In this document: in pieces, positions 32,118-42,511 of the stretch
How the letters are laid out: each line of letters opens with the position of its first letter
How positions within the stretch are numbered: the first letter of the stretch is position 1
Source: Zygnema cylindricum
Lineage: Eukaryota > Streptophyta > Zygnematophyceae > Zygnematales > Zygnemataceae
Reading direction: 5' to 3'
Length of the DNA stretch: 42,511 bases
Assembly: GCA_037447655.1 (NCBI GenBank)
Contig: JBBHKE010000658.1
Coordinates: 90,364-132,874, forward strand
Translations under genes and position numbers: made by a program
The notes under the pieces: generated by a model
Database searches by the model: none
Told to the model about the DNA's origin: nothing
What the model saw: the letters and a program-made list of their open reading frames with translations, nothing else

Positions 32118-33259
32118 TGAGTACTGTGCTTATCCACCCACCCGGAGCCTACTAAATGTTACACCCCCGACCACTCTCCAAAGAATAGAAAGGGAATGAT
32201 AGTCGTCCGATCCGGCCCACTAGAACTCCGGATAGAAACTAAAGACAACCACAAGAGTACCCAAATAACTCCCACGCATAAATATAGAAACAATAAAAAT
32301 CGGCTCTTTCAGATTAAATAATATCACCTTGCCCTAGAGAATGGAAATAAAGATAAAAGTCAATGATAATGGTGAAGCGAGCGAACATAACCCGGAGTGC
32401 AACAATGACCAAACCCAGAAGAGGGAAACTCTCCTAATGGTTTCGAAGACAGGTATGAGTCTCCCTCACCCCTCGGTTCCGTCGTACAGATCCAACAAGA
32501 CACTTTTAAGTTTCAAACAGCGAAAGTCCAAAACGCCAAAAGAAAGGATAGTGCCAACCACCCACGCGAGCTACGGTCTCCTAAACAAACAATCCAAAAC
32601 AAAGATGGCAAATAGAGTCAACGACAAAATGCAACAGTTCTCCAACAGAAAAGGTTGATTCTATTCTCTAGGGGTTTTCTCAAGAGACACTGCTGAAAAA
32701 ACAACCTGTCTCCTTCGGCCCCAAGTGTCTTATACAACCAAAGTCTGTCATATTGCACCTACCAAAGGCAAAGCAATGCTAAATGCCAATCAGCGGCCAG
32801 CAATTGATATCGTACGGGCATAAGACAAAAAAAAGGTGTACTACATTCAGAGAATTAAGTTAGGCGACTGGCTTCGGCTGAATTGACAGCCAAAGGTCCC
32901 CCTACGGCACACTAGTAAGCAAAAAAGTTTTGAATTGACGTGAAACATCTAACTTCTAACAGCAAGATCTACAAGATAATCCCAAAGGCTACGTGCCGTT
33001 CCACAATGTACCCCTCCTCTAAAGATACATAAAGCTGATGCCATGGAATGAAGCCGCCACCTTTTCACCCGACTAACTCCGCAGTTCGACCTCCGTTTAA
33101 GGTGAACTAAAGTGCGTTATGCTCCACGGTGAAAATACAAAGTTCTGATCCGACGGGTTGTCCCCCCCCTTCTCCGTACGCTGGAGTCCGTACATGGTGG
33201 GACGAGGCCCCGGAACTCCTGGGAGTGCAAATGTGTCGAAGATGCACACGAGCTTGACA
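32118..33259 (-). mobile_element. Gypsy C, 5' LTR
   Basis: On the minus strand it begins TGTCAAGCTCGTG (33259) and ends ..AGTACTCA (32118), 1142 bp with TG..CA ends. It is homologous to 10541-11693 (same strand) and 5748-6897 (opposite strand). I could not match the sequence after it (AAAAGCCCACGTGTCCCC) to a tRNA end with confidence. Confidence 0.75.
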
Positions 33260-35405
33260 TTTGGCGCACGCGCTCTTCGCGGAATTCTTGTGGGTTATTC
33301 CCCAAATTCAAAGGCGTGTTGCATTTGGTGCCTTTCATCGCTCCCTATAATTACAACACGTGACGTTGTCTTTAATGAAACACTATTAAGATGCATACTC
33401 ATCCTTGATTTTCCCCTTACTCAGTTGAATTTCGATTTCTTTGTTGATTTACTTACTCCATATTTTGATGCATCCACTCCATTAACCCTTTAACACCCTA
33501 AATATCTCTATCCTTTTAGTTCCTTTTTTTCATCAAAATTTTATCTTTACGTCCTATCACCTGTAGCGTCTAAATAACTTCCACTGGCTACTTCTAACGT
33601 GTTGCTATAAACGATTTCTGTACCAACAATGTCTAACTTTTTGGAGCTGGTTATTTCGCCTGTACATTCTCCTAGCGGCTCACCGCCAAATGTAAAGCTT
33701 GTTGTATGACACTGTACATACCTTTCAGTTCCCACTTGGAAAATATGTGACAAATTGGCTCAGGCAAATATTGCTGATGATCGTGATCCAACGGCATTGA
33801 AATCGGCTCTAAATCGATCTTATGGTGACATGTGGCGCCTCGCGGCTACTCAAGAGTACGAAGCATTAATGACAAATAATAGTTGGACGCTTTGTACTCT
33901 ACCGCCAAATCACCATGCCATTGGCTTGAAATGGGTCTTCAAAATCAAACGTTACGTTGACATATCTATCGAACGATACAAAGTGCGCCTGGTTGCAAAA
34001 GGTTACTTACAAACGGAAGGAGGTGATTACCATGATACTTTTGCTCTTCTCGCAAAGTTGGATTCCATTTGTACGATTTTGTCTCTTGTCGCAATCCATG
34101 ATTGGGATCTTCAACAACTTGATGTGAAAAATGCTTTACTCCACGACAGTCTTGATGAGGACATTTACTTTTTACTCCACGGCAGTCTTGATGAGGACAC
34201 TTACTTGGTTGAAGCGCCTGGTTTCGTCATCATTGGTAAGAATCTCTATTTATGGCCTTAAGCAAGCCCCAAGTGTGGGGCATAAAACGCTTGTCTGTTT
34301 TGTTAACAGAAGGATTTAGAGAAATAAGAGCAGATTTTAGGATTTATGTTAGATGTACACAAAACAATTTAATCATTATCATTATTTATGTGAATGATCT
34401 CATTGTCGCTTCTCCTAGTAAGACATAAATACACAAATTCATATTTATTCTCTCTTCACATGGGCTGATGACAGATCAAAGCGATCTTGAGTATTGTCTA
34501 GGAATTACTTTTTTACGTCATAAGTCTGAACTCATTTAACATATGAGTCAGGAACATTACATCATTGATCTTTTGGAACAATGTAATATGGTTGATTGCA
34601 ATCCGGTGACTACCCCTCTTGATCTCAATGCCCCTCTTATCAAACTAACCTCCTATGGAATGCCCAAGGATATGTAGCTTCCCTTTATGGCTCTATTAAA
34701 GGATATTTGATGTATGCTATGCTTGGTACTAGGCCGGATATTTGCATTTCTGTGTGTCTTTTATCAAAATTCTCTCAATGTGTCACTTTTACGCATCTCC
34801 AAGCTGCCATACGAGTACTTCGATACCTTCAAAGGACCAAACATCTTCAACTCACCTTCTCTTTTTCTTCACCTTCCTCATCCCCCTCTTATCTTTCCTC
34901 TTTCCCGGATACCCCCATTTTTAGTTCTTGTGATGCGGATCGGGGTAATCAATCCGACGATTGACGCTCGATTTCCGGTGTTTGTTTCTCCCTCGGCCAC
35001 GGCCTTGTCTCTTGGTCTTCCCGCAAGCAACCTACGGTTGCCCTCCCCTCCACCGAAGCCGAGTATATGGCCGGCACCTCCGCCACCAAGTCGGCCATTT
35101 GGTTTCGTCGCCTTATCACTGATCTCTCTTTTCCTCCTTCTTCTCCTACTCGCATCTTTTGTGATTCTCAAGAGGCTTTAGCCCTTATAAAGAATCCGAT
35201 TCATCACATTTGCACTTAGCACATTGATATTCAATTTCATTTTACTCGAGATAAATTATTAATGACACTGTTTCTATCTCTCATTGTGCTACGACTTATG
35301 AACTTGCCAATTTCCTTACCAAACCTTTCCTTCGACCTTCGCTCCACAAACACCTTGTCACTGCCGGTCTTCGTGACTAGCTATGCTTGAATCGAAAGGG
35401 GGTAT
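33260..35405 (+). pseudogene. Fragment of a second copia lineage (integrase tail, RT, RNase H)
   Basis: The fragment begins abruptly beside gypsy C with FGARALRGILVGYSPNSK and TRDVVFNE, the copia integrase tail. RT follows at 33755-34261 (LKWVFKIKR, IERYKVRLVAKGYLQTEG, QQLDVKNALLHDSLDEDIY) with a 36-bp in-frame tandem duplication. Then come YGLKQAP, and YVND (about 34388) in place of YVDD. RNase H pieces are at 34707-35180 (TRPDICISVCLLSKFSQ, STEAEYMAGTSATKSAIWF, RIFCDSQEALALIKNP). A purine tract (ATCGAAAGGGGGTAT) near 35391-35405 precedes a possible LTR start at TGAAAGTGC. There are many stops, and the lineage is clearly different from copia A and B. Confidence 0.82.
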
Positions 35406-35865
35406 TGAAAGTGCTAATTTTCTCTCTTAAAGCTTATGTCTAAATTCACATCCTTTAAATTCCTATACTCTACTATAGAAGAACATGTCCTTTATTGTAC
35501 TTTATATTGACGCTATGACCCTTTTAGTGGAATGTACATACCTTTTGTGGTATAGAACGATCCTTAGTGGAATGTACATACCTCTTGTAGTGTAGAAACG
35601 ATTCTCAATGGAATCGCTTTAGTCAGTTGAATTAGTCAATTCAATTCTTTTGACATGACTAGATTTACCCACATTAGTTACGTCTAGTAATAGATATACC
35701 TTGAATAGACGTTCGATTTCGCGGTTCTATAAAAGTCACTTGTCTTACATGTATTATTTATCATTTACAAAAGGACATCTTGACGACAAACCTCTCGCCT
35801 ACGTTCTACTGTTTGTCATCTATTTCTTGTCTTTTGGTCATATTTGCTTTTTGACTCTACATATC
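35406..35865 (+). other. Possible 3' LTR remnant of the second copia lineage
   Basis: The sequence starts with TGAAAGTGCTAATTTTC directly after a purine tract and has a TATAAAAG motif near 35728. A CA end is possible at 35859-35860. No partner LTR exists in the window, so the extent is uncertain. A short direct repeat (AGTGGAATGTACATACC) occurs at about 35526 and 35565. Confidence 0.4.
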
Positions 35866-36709
35866 TGTTGAAAAGTATGACTTCACGCAATATCAATTTA
35901 AGCCGAGATGCACGATTCGAGGCGATTTGGGACGGCAGTACCATCAGCGATATATCGACTTTGGCGATATTGTCAGCGAATTGTATTTGACCAAGTATAT
36001 ACCCAAATCGGGATTAAAGTACGGATCTGTGACAGGATGTCACACGTGACGATTTCCACCGGAAAGTCATGTGACAGAGGACAAAACCTAACGTCTTTAT
36101 TGGACACACTTATGGAGGACACCAAGACACGTGCCATTTATTCATTGGACCACATTCTACCACTCCATTAAGCATGTCACCACAGATGCATTCAGAAAGG
36201 GATAAATGGGCATGTAAGACAAGCATTTTATCAAGGCTCAAGGAATCAAAGCACAAGGCTTATGATGCACAAGTGAAGCTTTCAGAAGATTACACTTTGT
36301 TACACATTTTTTAGTGAGGGTACAAAGGTGTAGACTTCATAGACATTTCACATCACTACATTCGGTGTACAGATTAGATTAGAGAGAGAGTAGTTAAAGA
36401 ACTAAGCTTTAGTCTCAGTTGAGATTGGGGATTACAAGTGTCTGAACTTCTTTGTAATCTCTTTGGGGGCTCACCTTAGTTTTCCCTAAGTGACCCCTAG
36501 ACTAGTTTTTCTATTATAAGTTGAATTACAACTATCTTGTCTATTCTATTGTTGATGTGATTGTATCCTCTCTATTCCTCTCCCAGTTTCCTATCTATAA
36601 CTCTGTGATCTATCTCAGTGCCCATATAGTGATTGCCTACGCTAAGTCAAATCTGTCTGTGGTTGCGGGGGACTCCTCCGATCGCTCAGACGGTTGTCTA
36701 AAAGCAACA
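35866..36709 (+). mobile_element. Probable solo LTR
   Basis: The sequence begins TGTTGAAAAGTATG and ends AAAAGCAACA (844 bp), with a 4-5-bp terminal inverted repeat (TGTTG/CAACA). Flanks are ATATC (35861-35865) and ATGTC (36710-36714), a 5-bp target duplication with one change. There is no coding domain inside. The near-identical flanks may be chance, so this is less certain than the other two solo LTRs. Confidence 0.5.
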
Positions 36710-36749
36710 ATGTCATCCTTTGTCTTTTCTTTATTTTGGCCTCAGATTG

Positions 36750-37112
36750 CCTCTCCCTCTATAAGAGAGGGAGAAAGGGAGAGAGGGACGGAGGGAAGGT
36801 AGGGAGAAGGTTTAAGGTAGGGAGAGGGAGAGGGGGTGTAGGCGAGGAAGTGGACCACCCTGTGACGTCATTCTCGTGGAAGGCTGTGAACAGTTGCAGT
36901 TTTGGTGAATTTTTTCACTTATTTTTAATTTGTTCCAAATATATTCACTCCGAAAATTGTAGTGTTTTTGAATTTTGGGGAGAGGAGATGGAGAAAGAGA
37001 AAGGAAGCGAGGGAAGGAGCGAGAGGGGGAGAGGGAGAGAGGGGGAGGGAGAAGAGGAAGGAGATAGATTTTATGAAGTGGGCGTGGGAAGGAGGAAGTG
37101 GGAATGATGGAG
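36750..37112 (+). repeat. Purine-rich (GA) low-complexity DNA
   Basis: GAGGGAGAAAGGGAG-type sequence occurs at 36770-36840 and again at 36980-37110, with a short normal stretch between. Frames that translate as Gly/Glu/Arg-rich peptides reflect composition only. Confidence 0.7.
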
Positions 37113-37254
37113 AGAGAAGGTGAATGATTGAAGTTTTGTACCCTTTTCCTTTTTTCTAATGTATTTGTACTTTGTTGTACTTTTTTTCGTACAACAAAGG
37201 CTTTCGGATTATTTTCTCAATGTTCTTTGGTTATTTTTTTGGCATTTTTAAACC

Positions 37255-37342
37255 AGGTAGGGGCGGAGGTAGGAGGAGGGAAGGAAGGGGTGAGGAAAGG
37301 GGGAGGGGGGCGGGCGGGGAGCAGAAGGGGAGGAAAGGATGG
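37255..37342 (+). repeat. G-rich block with quadruplex potential
   Basis: The block holds many runs of three or more G within about 90 bp (GGTAGGGGCGGAGG, GGGGGAGGGGGGCGGGCGGGG). By pattern it could form G-quadruplexes. It sits between the GA-rich and CT-rich blocks. Confidence 0.55.
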
Positions 37343-37374
37343 CTTCTTTCCGCTCTCCCAATGACACCATTTTT

Positions 37375-37720
37375 TTTTTCCTCCTGTCATACGTTGTACT
37401 GCTTTTGCCAATTGTTTTTTTTTTCCAGTTGTTCCAGTTTTATTCTTAGATTTTCTTCTTCTTTTTTTTCCCCTCTCTGCACCTCTCTCTTTGCTGCTCT
37501 CTCCCCATCTCTCTCCGTCCCTCTCCCATTCCCTCCATTCGCACCTCTCTCTACGCCGCTGTGTCCCTCCCTCTCTGCCCCTACCTCTCTCTGCCCCTCC
37601 CATTCTCTGCCCCTTCCCCACCACCTCCCCTCTCACTCCCCTCGCTGTCCTTCTCCCTGCCCCTCTGTCCTCTTATCTTGATCTATCATCATCATAATCT
37701 TTGTCATCATCATGGGCCCA
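37375..37720 (+). repeat. Pyrimidine-rich (CT) low-complexity DNA
   Basis: This is a CTCTCTCC/CCCTCTCT-rich run with long T tracts at its start. Ser/Pro/Leu-rich frames here are translations of the repeat and not genes. Confidence 0.7.
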
Positions 37721-40079
37721 TCACTACATCTCCCCCTCATCATCTCGCCGGTCATCCTCTACCATGCCATCCTTTGGCCCCTCCTCACCCTCATCCTCGA
37801 CAGCCTCCCTCTTGGCCTCAGATATCATCCGATCCCTCTTGGCCATCGATCGCCCTCATCCCGGATCAACCGGCCCTCTCTTGGCGCATCCGGTTTTCAT
37901 GGCATCACTCATGGCGATCTTTTGGTCTCGGGTCATCCTCCATCATTCCTCCCTCTCTTTGTCCCTCTCTCTACCCCAGGTGTAGTGGCAAAGCAAAATG
38001 AAGGCATCATAAAGTGGCAAAAACATATGAAATCAAAAAGGTTTCAAAGGGACAGAATCTCAAAGGTTTCATATTATAGTTTCTTACGATTACTTGCCCT
38101 CCATCATATTTATTTTACCAAATCACATTTTAGATTTTAAAACAGTTCCATTATGCCAACAAAGCAATGTTAAAAACGAGAAATCTGCAAAAACAAAAAT
38201 TATCTCTCTAATTTCTGACATAACCGAAAATTCTTATGTTGTCTTTTGAGTTATCAGTATTTTTTTTTCCAGGCACCTTGTTGGGAATAACTCATATCGT
38301 AAGTGTTTATAGTGCCACATCTTTGTATCCTCTACTGTCCTCTTTTCAATTTTGAACTCAAATAATCACAATTGTCCACTATCGAAAACTTGGTCGACGA
38401 CTGATACAAGTTAAACACAAGGTAGATTTCCTGCTTTCCCAAACGTAGAGTATTGAAAATGTTGTTAATACATGGCATTCATGACAAAGTGCTTTCATGG
38501 CCTAAAAAAACCGAAATCTGAGCTAAATTTTCTCAGCCAATATGACAACAACTATCAAAATTTAATGAAGTGATTTTTCCTTTTTTTGGTCGGGAAAAAT
38601 GGAAAACTTATTAGCTGCTTATGCTACAAAAATTTTACGTTAATAAAATCTCTAAATAACAAGGTGAATTGAGAAGGTCTTTATTTCGTTTGGGCAAAAT
38701 GAGGAAGCTAGGTTATCCACTCAATGTGACGGGATCATTATTCATAGACATAGTATTTGAAAGGACAACATAAAATTTTATGTTTATCTCCCATTAATAT
38801 TGTCAATTGATCAACATCCAAGGCTAGATCATTTTAATGGAGTTAAATTTCATCACCATAACATCAATTTCACCTTTCAAGTGTAAAACAAACAAGAGTA
38901 TAACTCTGTTGTAATGACATCATTATGGTTGTGATCTTTTAAGTGGTTTTTTAATTTTCTAAGTTTATTTGATGGTTATATATCAAATTTTTGTAGAATC
39001 TTAGCATATAATGTATTTTATTAACCTTTAAAAAGTCCTTATTACTTCTCTATCGTGTATAACATGCATCATGTATTATGATAAACACGTTCAAAGTTTA
39101 ATAATGACGACTATTCAAAAATTGTACAAAATCTTTGCACGTATGTACCTGTGCTCCATTAAAAAATTAATACTTTCGTTTCTCCATTGTGTATAAAATG
39201 CATTACATTATTATAAAAGGTGAGCATTCTGCAGAAAAATATTCAACTTCTCCAAACCGTAAATTTTCTACTCGTGGGAAACCTCACAATTATATGCCAA
39301 GAAAGATCTCAACTATGAATTGAAACAAATGATTGGGCTGTACTCATTTAATTTCATCAGATATATTTGGATTTTTTATACATATATATAATGTTTTTTT
39401 TTTCAAATATGGTGGTTAAAAGTTAACATAATGTAAGATGGTTAATCGAGGATATAAAAAGGTCAAACCTGCTGAATGCAGGTAGACAGGTGAATTCGGT
39501 TAAGTAAAGTGGACAAAGTGTTTCAAAATCGAGAGGATAAGAGGTGGAAGGATTTCAAGGTGGAGGTGGAAAGAACAGGTGGTAAAAAAGGATGAAAGAG
39601 AAAGGATAAAGGGGGTGGAAGATCGCTGAAGGAGGGGATAAAAGATTCCGGAAAAATCGTCGGCATCGATTCATTCAATCGAAAATTCAGGAATGATCAA
39701 CAAAATCAAATGGAAGGAGGAATGGAGGGCGGCTTTTTTTTTTGGAGGCAGGTGACTAAGGATGGAGGAGGTAGGGAATGGAAAGTGGGGGGTGGATTTA
39801 ACTGGAAAAAAATAATGGAACAACTTTTTCCAAAGCCTTGATCCCTTGTTTTCTTTGGTTACCATTGTTGCTCAAAAATAAATCAATAATAGGAAATTTT
39901 CCATAGTTGCCGAAAATAAAAAAGTTGTCCAAAAAAATGAAAACTTGTGCATCAAGATGAGAATTTTTAAACATTAGAACGCTATAAAAAACAATCAATT
40001 GAAAATGCCTTGGACACATTACAACAAAACTGAGAAAGTGAGAGGCATAGGACCACAAGAATGAAAAATACGTATATTT
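37721..40079. other. No recognisable gene
   Basis: Up to about 37990 the CT-biased composition continues with CATCATC repeats. From 38000 the sequence is ordinary AT-rich DNA. I see no exon with domain homology, no element ends with target duplications and no RNA gene. GA-biased sequence reappears at 39530-39800. Downstream (3') exons of the minus-strand LRR gene could lie here but cannot be recognised. Confidence 0.5.
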
Positions 40080-40139
40080 CTATTGCTTTGAAAAGGCAAT
40101 CCATATTTTCACATTGCCAAAAAAAATCGTACATTTGCA

Positions 40140-40472
40140 GGTGTATTTGCTTGCTACATCGTTGTAGCCTTGGTTGCAAGCACATGTAGGTGTCGTCCCA
40201 TTTGTGCTAATAGAGCAAATACCGCTCCCACCACAAGGCCCTCCGACCTGTGTTGCATTGCAAAATGCTTCACAATCGCTTTTATTTCGTTGGCTGCTCA
40301 ATGCACATTCAGATGGGAGGCTCGAGCCCAACAGGCAATTTGTATCCAATTCCCAACATGCTGGGTGTCCGTTGACTTGTACAAAAGGCCCAGTGAAATA
40401 GTTGTTGTAAATAGAGCTGTTTGTAAAATTCGTCAATGAAAATTGAAAATTGTTAGTGACTTTTGACAAGTT
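40140..40472 (-). CDS. LRR cap and Cys-rich EGF-like exon of an LRR protein (partial)
   Basis: On the minus strand an acceptor GGTTAG (40474-40473) opens the exon in frame as NLSKV. It reads SLTNFTNSSIYNNYFTGPF, the form of a last leucine-rich repeat, and then CWELDTNCL, a typical cysteine cap after LRRs. A Cys-rich part follows (SDCEAFCNATQVGGPCGGSG, then ICS, CACNQGYND and YTCKC) and looks EGF-like. The 3' splice site of this exon is uncertain; AAAT|GTACGA near 40133 is the best donor. Such proteins are usually extracellular parts of plant receptor-like proteins or kinases. No kinase or membrane segment is found in the window. N-glycosylation sites (NFTN, NATQ, NGTT) fit an extracellular location. 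The acceptor phase does not match the 72-nt exon upstream directly, so another exon may lie between. Confidence 0.62.
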
Positions 40473-40899
40473 CTAACCGTCACAATCTTCAGTTGCATGT
40501 AGCAAGTGAAAGGAAAGAAATATTACTCTATTCTTTATTTACACCTTTATATTCAATAAGATTTGGTAGGTATGGGTGCCAAAACGGGGGAAGAATAGGG
40601 GGAGTATTTTGTTTTTTACATATTTCTCTTCATGGCATTTTCCATCCTTTCCTGTCAATCTTCCATCCCTCTTACAAACACTCTCTATCTAACTCTCTCT
40701 TTTACCCGCTCTCTCCTCAAAAGCTGAATCAAATAGGATCAAAGAATGGCGATTGAAAAGAGAGCAAAGTTGAGAAACGAGAGAGGAAACTAGAGGAGGT
40801 GAGCACTACCCCCCTCCGACAATGTTTGGAATTTAGTGTTGTTTGCTTCGTTAAACATTCATTTTTTCTTTTGTATCGTTAAACTTCACTTGGACTTAC

Positions 40900-40971
40900 A
40901 ATTGTACAAGTTTTGTCAGCTGACTGATAGATGATGGAATGCTTCCACTCAACTGGTTGTTACCGAAACTT
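40900..40971 (-). CDS. 72-nt leucine-rich-repeat exon
   Basis: It is bounded on the minus strand by TTTTCGCAG (acceptor) and GTAAGTCC (donor). It encodes one complete 24-residue LRR: FGNNQLSGSIPSSISQLTKL is its core (L-x-x-N-x-L-S-G-x-I-P). The 72-nt length and phase-2 borders are the hallmark of plant LRR receptor genes in which each repeat has its own exon. It lies 430 bp upstream of the Cys-rich exon on the same strand and most likely belongs to the same gene. No further LRR exon is recognised up to 42511. Confidence 0.72.
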
Positions 40972-41310
40972 CTGCGAAAACACCCCACCAACCCTCAATT
41001 GTGGATTTCACCGCCGCCAATTGATTTTCACTAGGAGTTTTTCGATTTGACCCACGCCCAATATTTCTTTACAAAATGACGTGTTAACCAAAATTGTATC
41101 TTTTTTTCTGACAACCACAAATGTGATACGAAAAAATTTAATTTTTGAATTTGTAAATTTACGCCAATAAGACATCCCAACACCCAACCCTCTAACGTCC
41201 TTTCCTCTATCAAATAAATCCTATTTTATACCTCTTTTTTCGATCCCTACGAAAAAGGCTATGTTTTTAACCAATGTGGAAATGGATAATGTAAATTCAA
41301 ATGAAATTAA
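40972..41310. other. No recognisable gene
   Basis: This is AT-rich DNA upstream of the LRR exon on the minus strand. It is probably intron, but no further repeat-coding exon is visible. Confidence 0.4.
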
Positions 41311-41570
41311 TTCATATGAAATTCAACTTCAAAATTTAGAATAAAAAAAAATGCATAGTGTAACAAAAAGTAGTGTATTGATAAAATAAATGATAAAACA
41401 AAAATAAAAAAAAAAAAAAAAAAAAACATAAAATATAAAAGAAAGTGAAAAAAAAAAAAAAAACAATAGAATAAAAACTGATCGAAAACGAAATAAAAAA
41501 GAACAAAATAGAATAAAAAATAGAATAGAAATTGAGTAAGACATTGATTACAAATATATAACAAAAAATT
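41311..41570. repeat. A-rich low-complexity DNA
   Basis: Poly-A runs and AATAAAA/GAATAAAA-type units dominate. Phe-rich frames on the minus strand come from this composition. Confidence 0.7.
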
Positions 41571-41699
41571 TAAAAATTCACAATCAAATCGAACGTTAGT
41601 ATTTAAATTCTGATTCCTGTTAAAGACAAAGTCAACTGTCAGTCAAATATTTTTAATCTTAAAATGAAAAATTGCAGGTTTTTTTTTTATTTTTTATGA

Positions 41700-42130
41700 G
41701 GGGTGTGAGGTGAGCGGGAGGAGAAGCTACAATAAATATACTATAAAGGGAGGGGGGGGTAGAAGGCAAGTAGATCCTTTGCGGGCTCCGAAAATTTGAA
41801 AAAGATAAAAGAAAAGGGGAAAGGTGGAGGGGGGAGATTGGAGGGCTAGGAGAGGGAGACAGGTTAAAATATAAAGGGTGGTGGGATGAGAAAGTTTTTC
41901 AAATATAAAAAAGAACAGAGGAGCAGCATGGCGCGAGCAAGTGGTAAACAGACCCAATAGTATTTAAGAAAGTTGAAAAGGACAAAGGAACGGGGGTGAG
42001 CGAGGTTGAGGGAGGAAAGGGGAGGGAAGAGAGGGTTAAAAAATTAATAGTAACGAGATATTGGTGGGGATAATAAAAGAAAGTAAAGAAGAGAGCAACG
42101 GGAGGGGGAGCGAGAGGAAGAGGGGTGAAA
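41700..42130 (+). repeat. Purine-rich low-complexity DNA
   Basis: GAGG/GGGA-rich sequence with A-rich interruptions. There is no gene. Confidence 0.65.
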
Positions 42131-42169
42131 AAAATTACTCCAAGAGTATCTAGAAAAAAATTCCCAACA

Positions 42170-42511
42170 AACCCCTCCTCAAAACCCCTTTACTCTACTC
42201 TCTCTCTCCCTCCCCCTCACCCTCACCCTCCCCCTCTCCCACTCCCACTCCCACTCCCTCGCCCTCGCCCTCGCCCTCGCCCTCTCCCTCTCCCTCTAGT
42301 ATTTGTTTGTTTCTCAAATTTTTAATGCATTTCTATATTTTGTTTTACGAATCTGCTTTTTTCCGCCTATTTTTCGCTGCCGCCCACTTTACCAAAAGAT
42401 CCCACCCCTCTCCATACTCTCCCCTCCATACCCCTTCTTTCCCCCCTCTCCACCTTCCTCCATCCTCCCCCCCCCCTCTCTACCCACCACCCCCGACCCC
42501 AACTACCTCCC
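42170..42511 (+). repeat. Pyrimidine-rich DNA with short tandem hexamers
   Basis: Tandem hexamers lie at about 42235-42298: three CCCACT, about five CCCTCG, then three CCCTCT. C/T-rich sequence flanks them on both sides, with poly-C near 42468. Pro/Leu/Arg-rich frames here are repeat translations. Confidence 0.75.

Larger units (their letters stand above)
10541..33259 (-). mobile_element. Gypsy element C, methyltransferase- and PHD-bearing, split by copia B
   Basis: This is a nearly full Ty3/gypsy retrotransposon on the minus strand. In transcript order it has a 5' LTR (33259-32118), gag, protease, DNA methyltransferase, RT, RNase H, integrase with PHD finger, and a 3' LTR (11693-10541). The order RT-RNase H-integrase is diagnostic of Ty3/gypsy. 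About 12.9 kb of copia B (15899-28823) interrupts it, leaving about 9.8 kb of gypsy sequence. Many stops and frameshifts make it non-functional. The 3' LTR is short of the last 20-25 bp and joins gag of copy D directly. Confidence 0.85.

Noticed and set aside
10541-33259. An endogenous pararetrovirus (caulimovirus type)
   Set aside because: Integrase, LTRs with TG..CA ends and the gypsy domain order are present. No movement protein or coat protein is seen.
34714-35181. Ser/Pro/Leu-rich frame of 155 residues
   Set aside because: It overlaps RNase H remnants of the second copia lineage in another frame.
36694-38140. Several frames in the GA- and CT-rich region (Gly/Arg-rich, Ser/Pro/Leu-rich)
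   Set aside because: They exist because low-complexity purine or pyrimidine DNA has few stops. No domain, no start context and no codon pattern.
41307-41564. Phe-rich hydrophobic frame that looks like a membrane protein on the minus strand
   Set aside because: It is a direct translation of poly-A/T tracts.
42235-42298. CRISPR-like or minisatellite array
   Set aside because: Units are 6-bp simple repeats without spacers. It is a plain short tandem repeat.

Overview
The window looks like a repeat-rich stretch of a land-plant or other streptophyte nuclear genome. The evidence is an intron-containing LysM gene with AT-rich introns, a 72-nt leucine-rich-repeat exon of the plant receptor type, plant-style Ty1/copia and Ty3/gypsy elements, and a primer-binding site that matches plant initiator tRNA-Met. 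I lean towards a bryophyte or related early lineage, but the sequence does not prove this. No bacterial operon, rRNA or tRNA gene, or CRISPR array is visible.

Layout. Positions 1-1122 are AT-rich, with decayed tandem copies of an exon start. Positions 1123-1847 are the last two exons of a LysM-domain protein gene (+). Positions 1848-5747 hold no gene but contain a MITE with a target duplication (3633-3940), a diverged long inverted repeat, two hairpins and a 190-bp direct repeat. Positions 5748-33259 are a retrotransposon nest. Gypsy copy D (+, 5748-10540) has one LTR and broken gag, and is interrupted by two solo LTRs (7103-8149 and 9015-9895). It abuts an inverted, nearly complete gypsy copy C (-, 33259 down to 10541). 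Copia element B (+, 15899-28823, target duplication GACCA) sits inside C. Copia element A (+, 20580-27079, target duplication GAACA) sits inside B. Positions 33260-35405 are a fragment of a second copia lineage, followed by a probable solo LTR at 35866-36709. Positions 36750-37720 are strand-asymmetric purine- then pyrimidine-rich DNA. Positions 38000-39950 show nothing recognisable. Positions 40140-40971 carry part of an LRR plus Cys-rich (EGF-like) protein gene (-). The window ends in A/T, GA and CT low-complexity DNA.

The most striking content is gypsy element C. Read on the minus strand, its order is Gag, aspartic protease, a C5-cytosine DNA methyltransferase domain, reverse transcriptase, RNase H, integrase and a PHD finger. 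The methyltransferase lies in the same frame as the protease, and copia B has cut it in two between motifs VI and VIII. This copy is dead: the catalytic Cys of the methyltransferase is Tyr, the RT catalytic box is YIEN, and one PHD zinc ligand is Tyr. The architecture nevertheless points to a retrotransposon family that carries its own DNA methyltransferase and a histone-reader-like module.

A second notable point concerns both copia elements. Their primer-binding site is complementary to the anticodon arm of initiator tRNA-Met (internal, half-tRNA priming), and the Gag start codon lies inside that site, in register with the tRNA anticodon.
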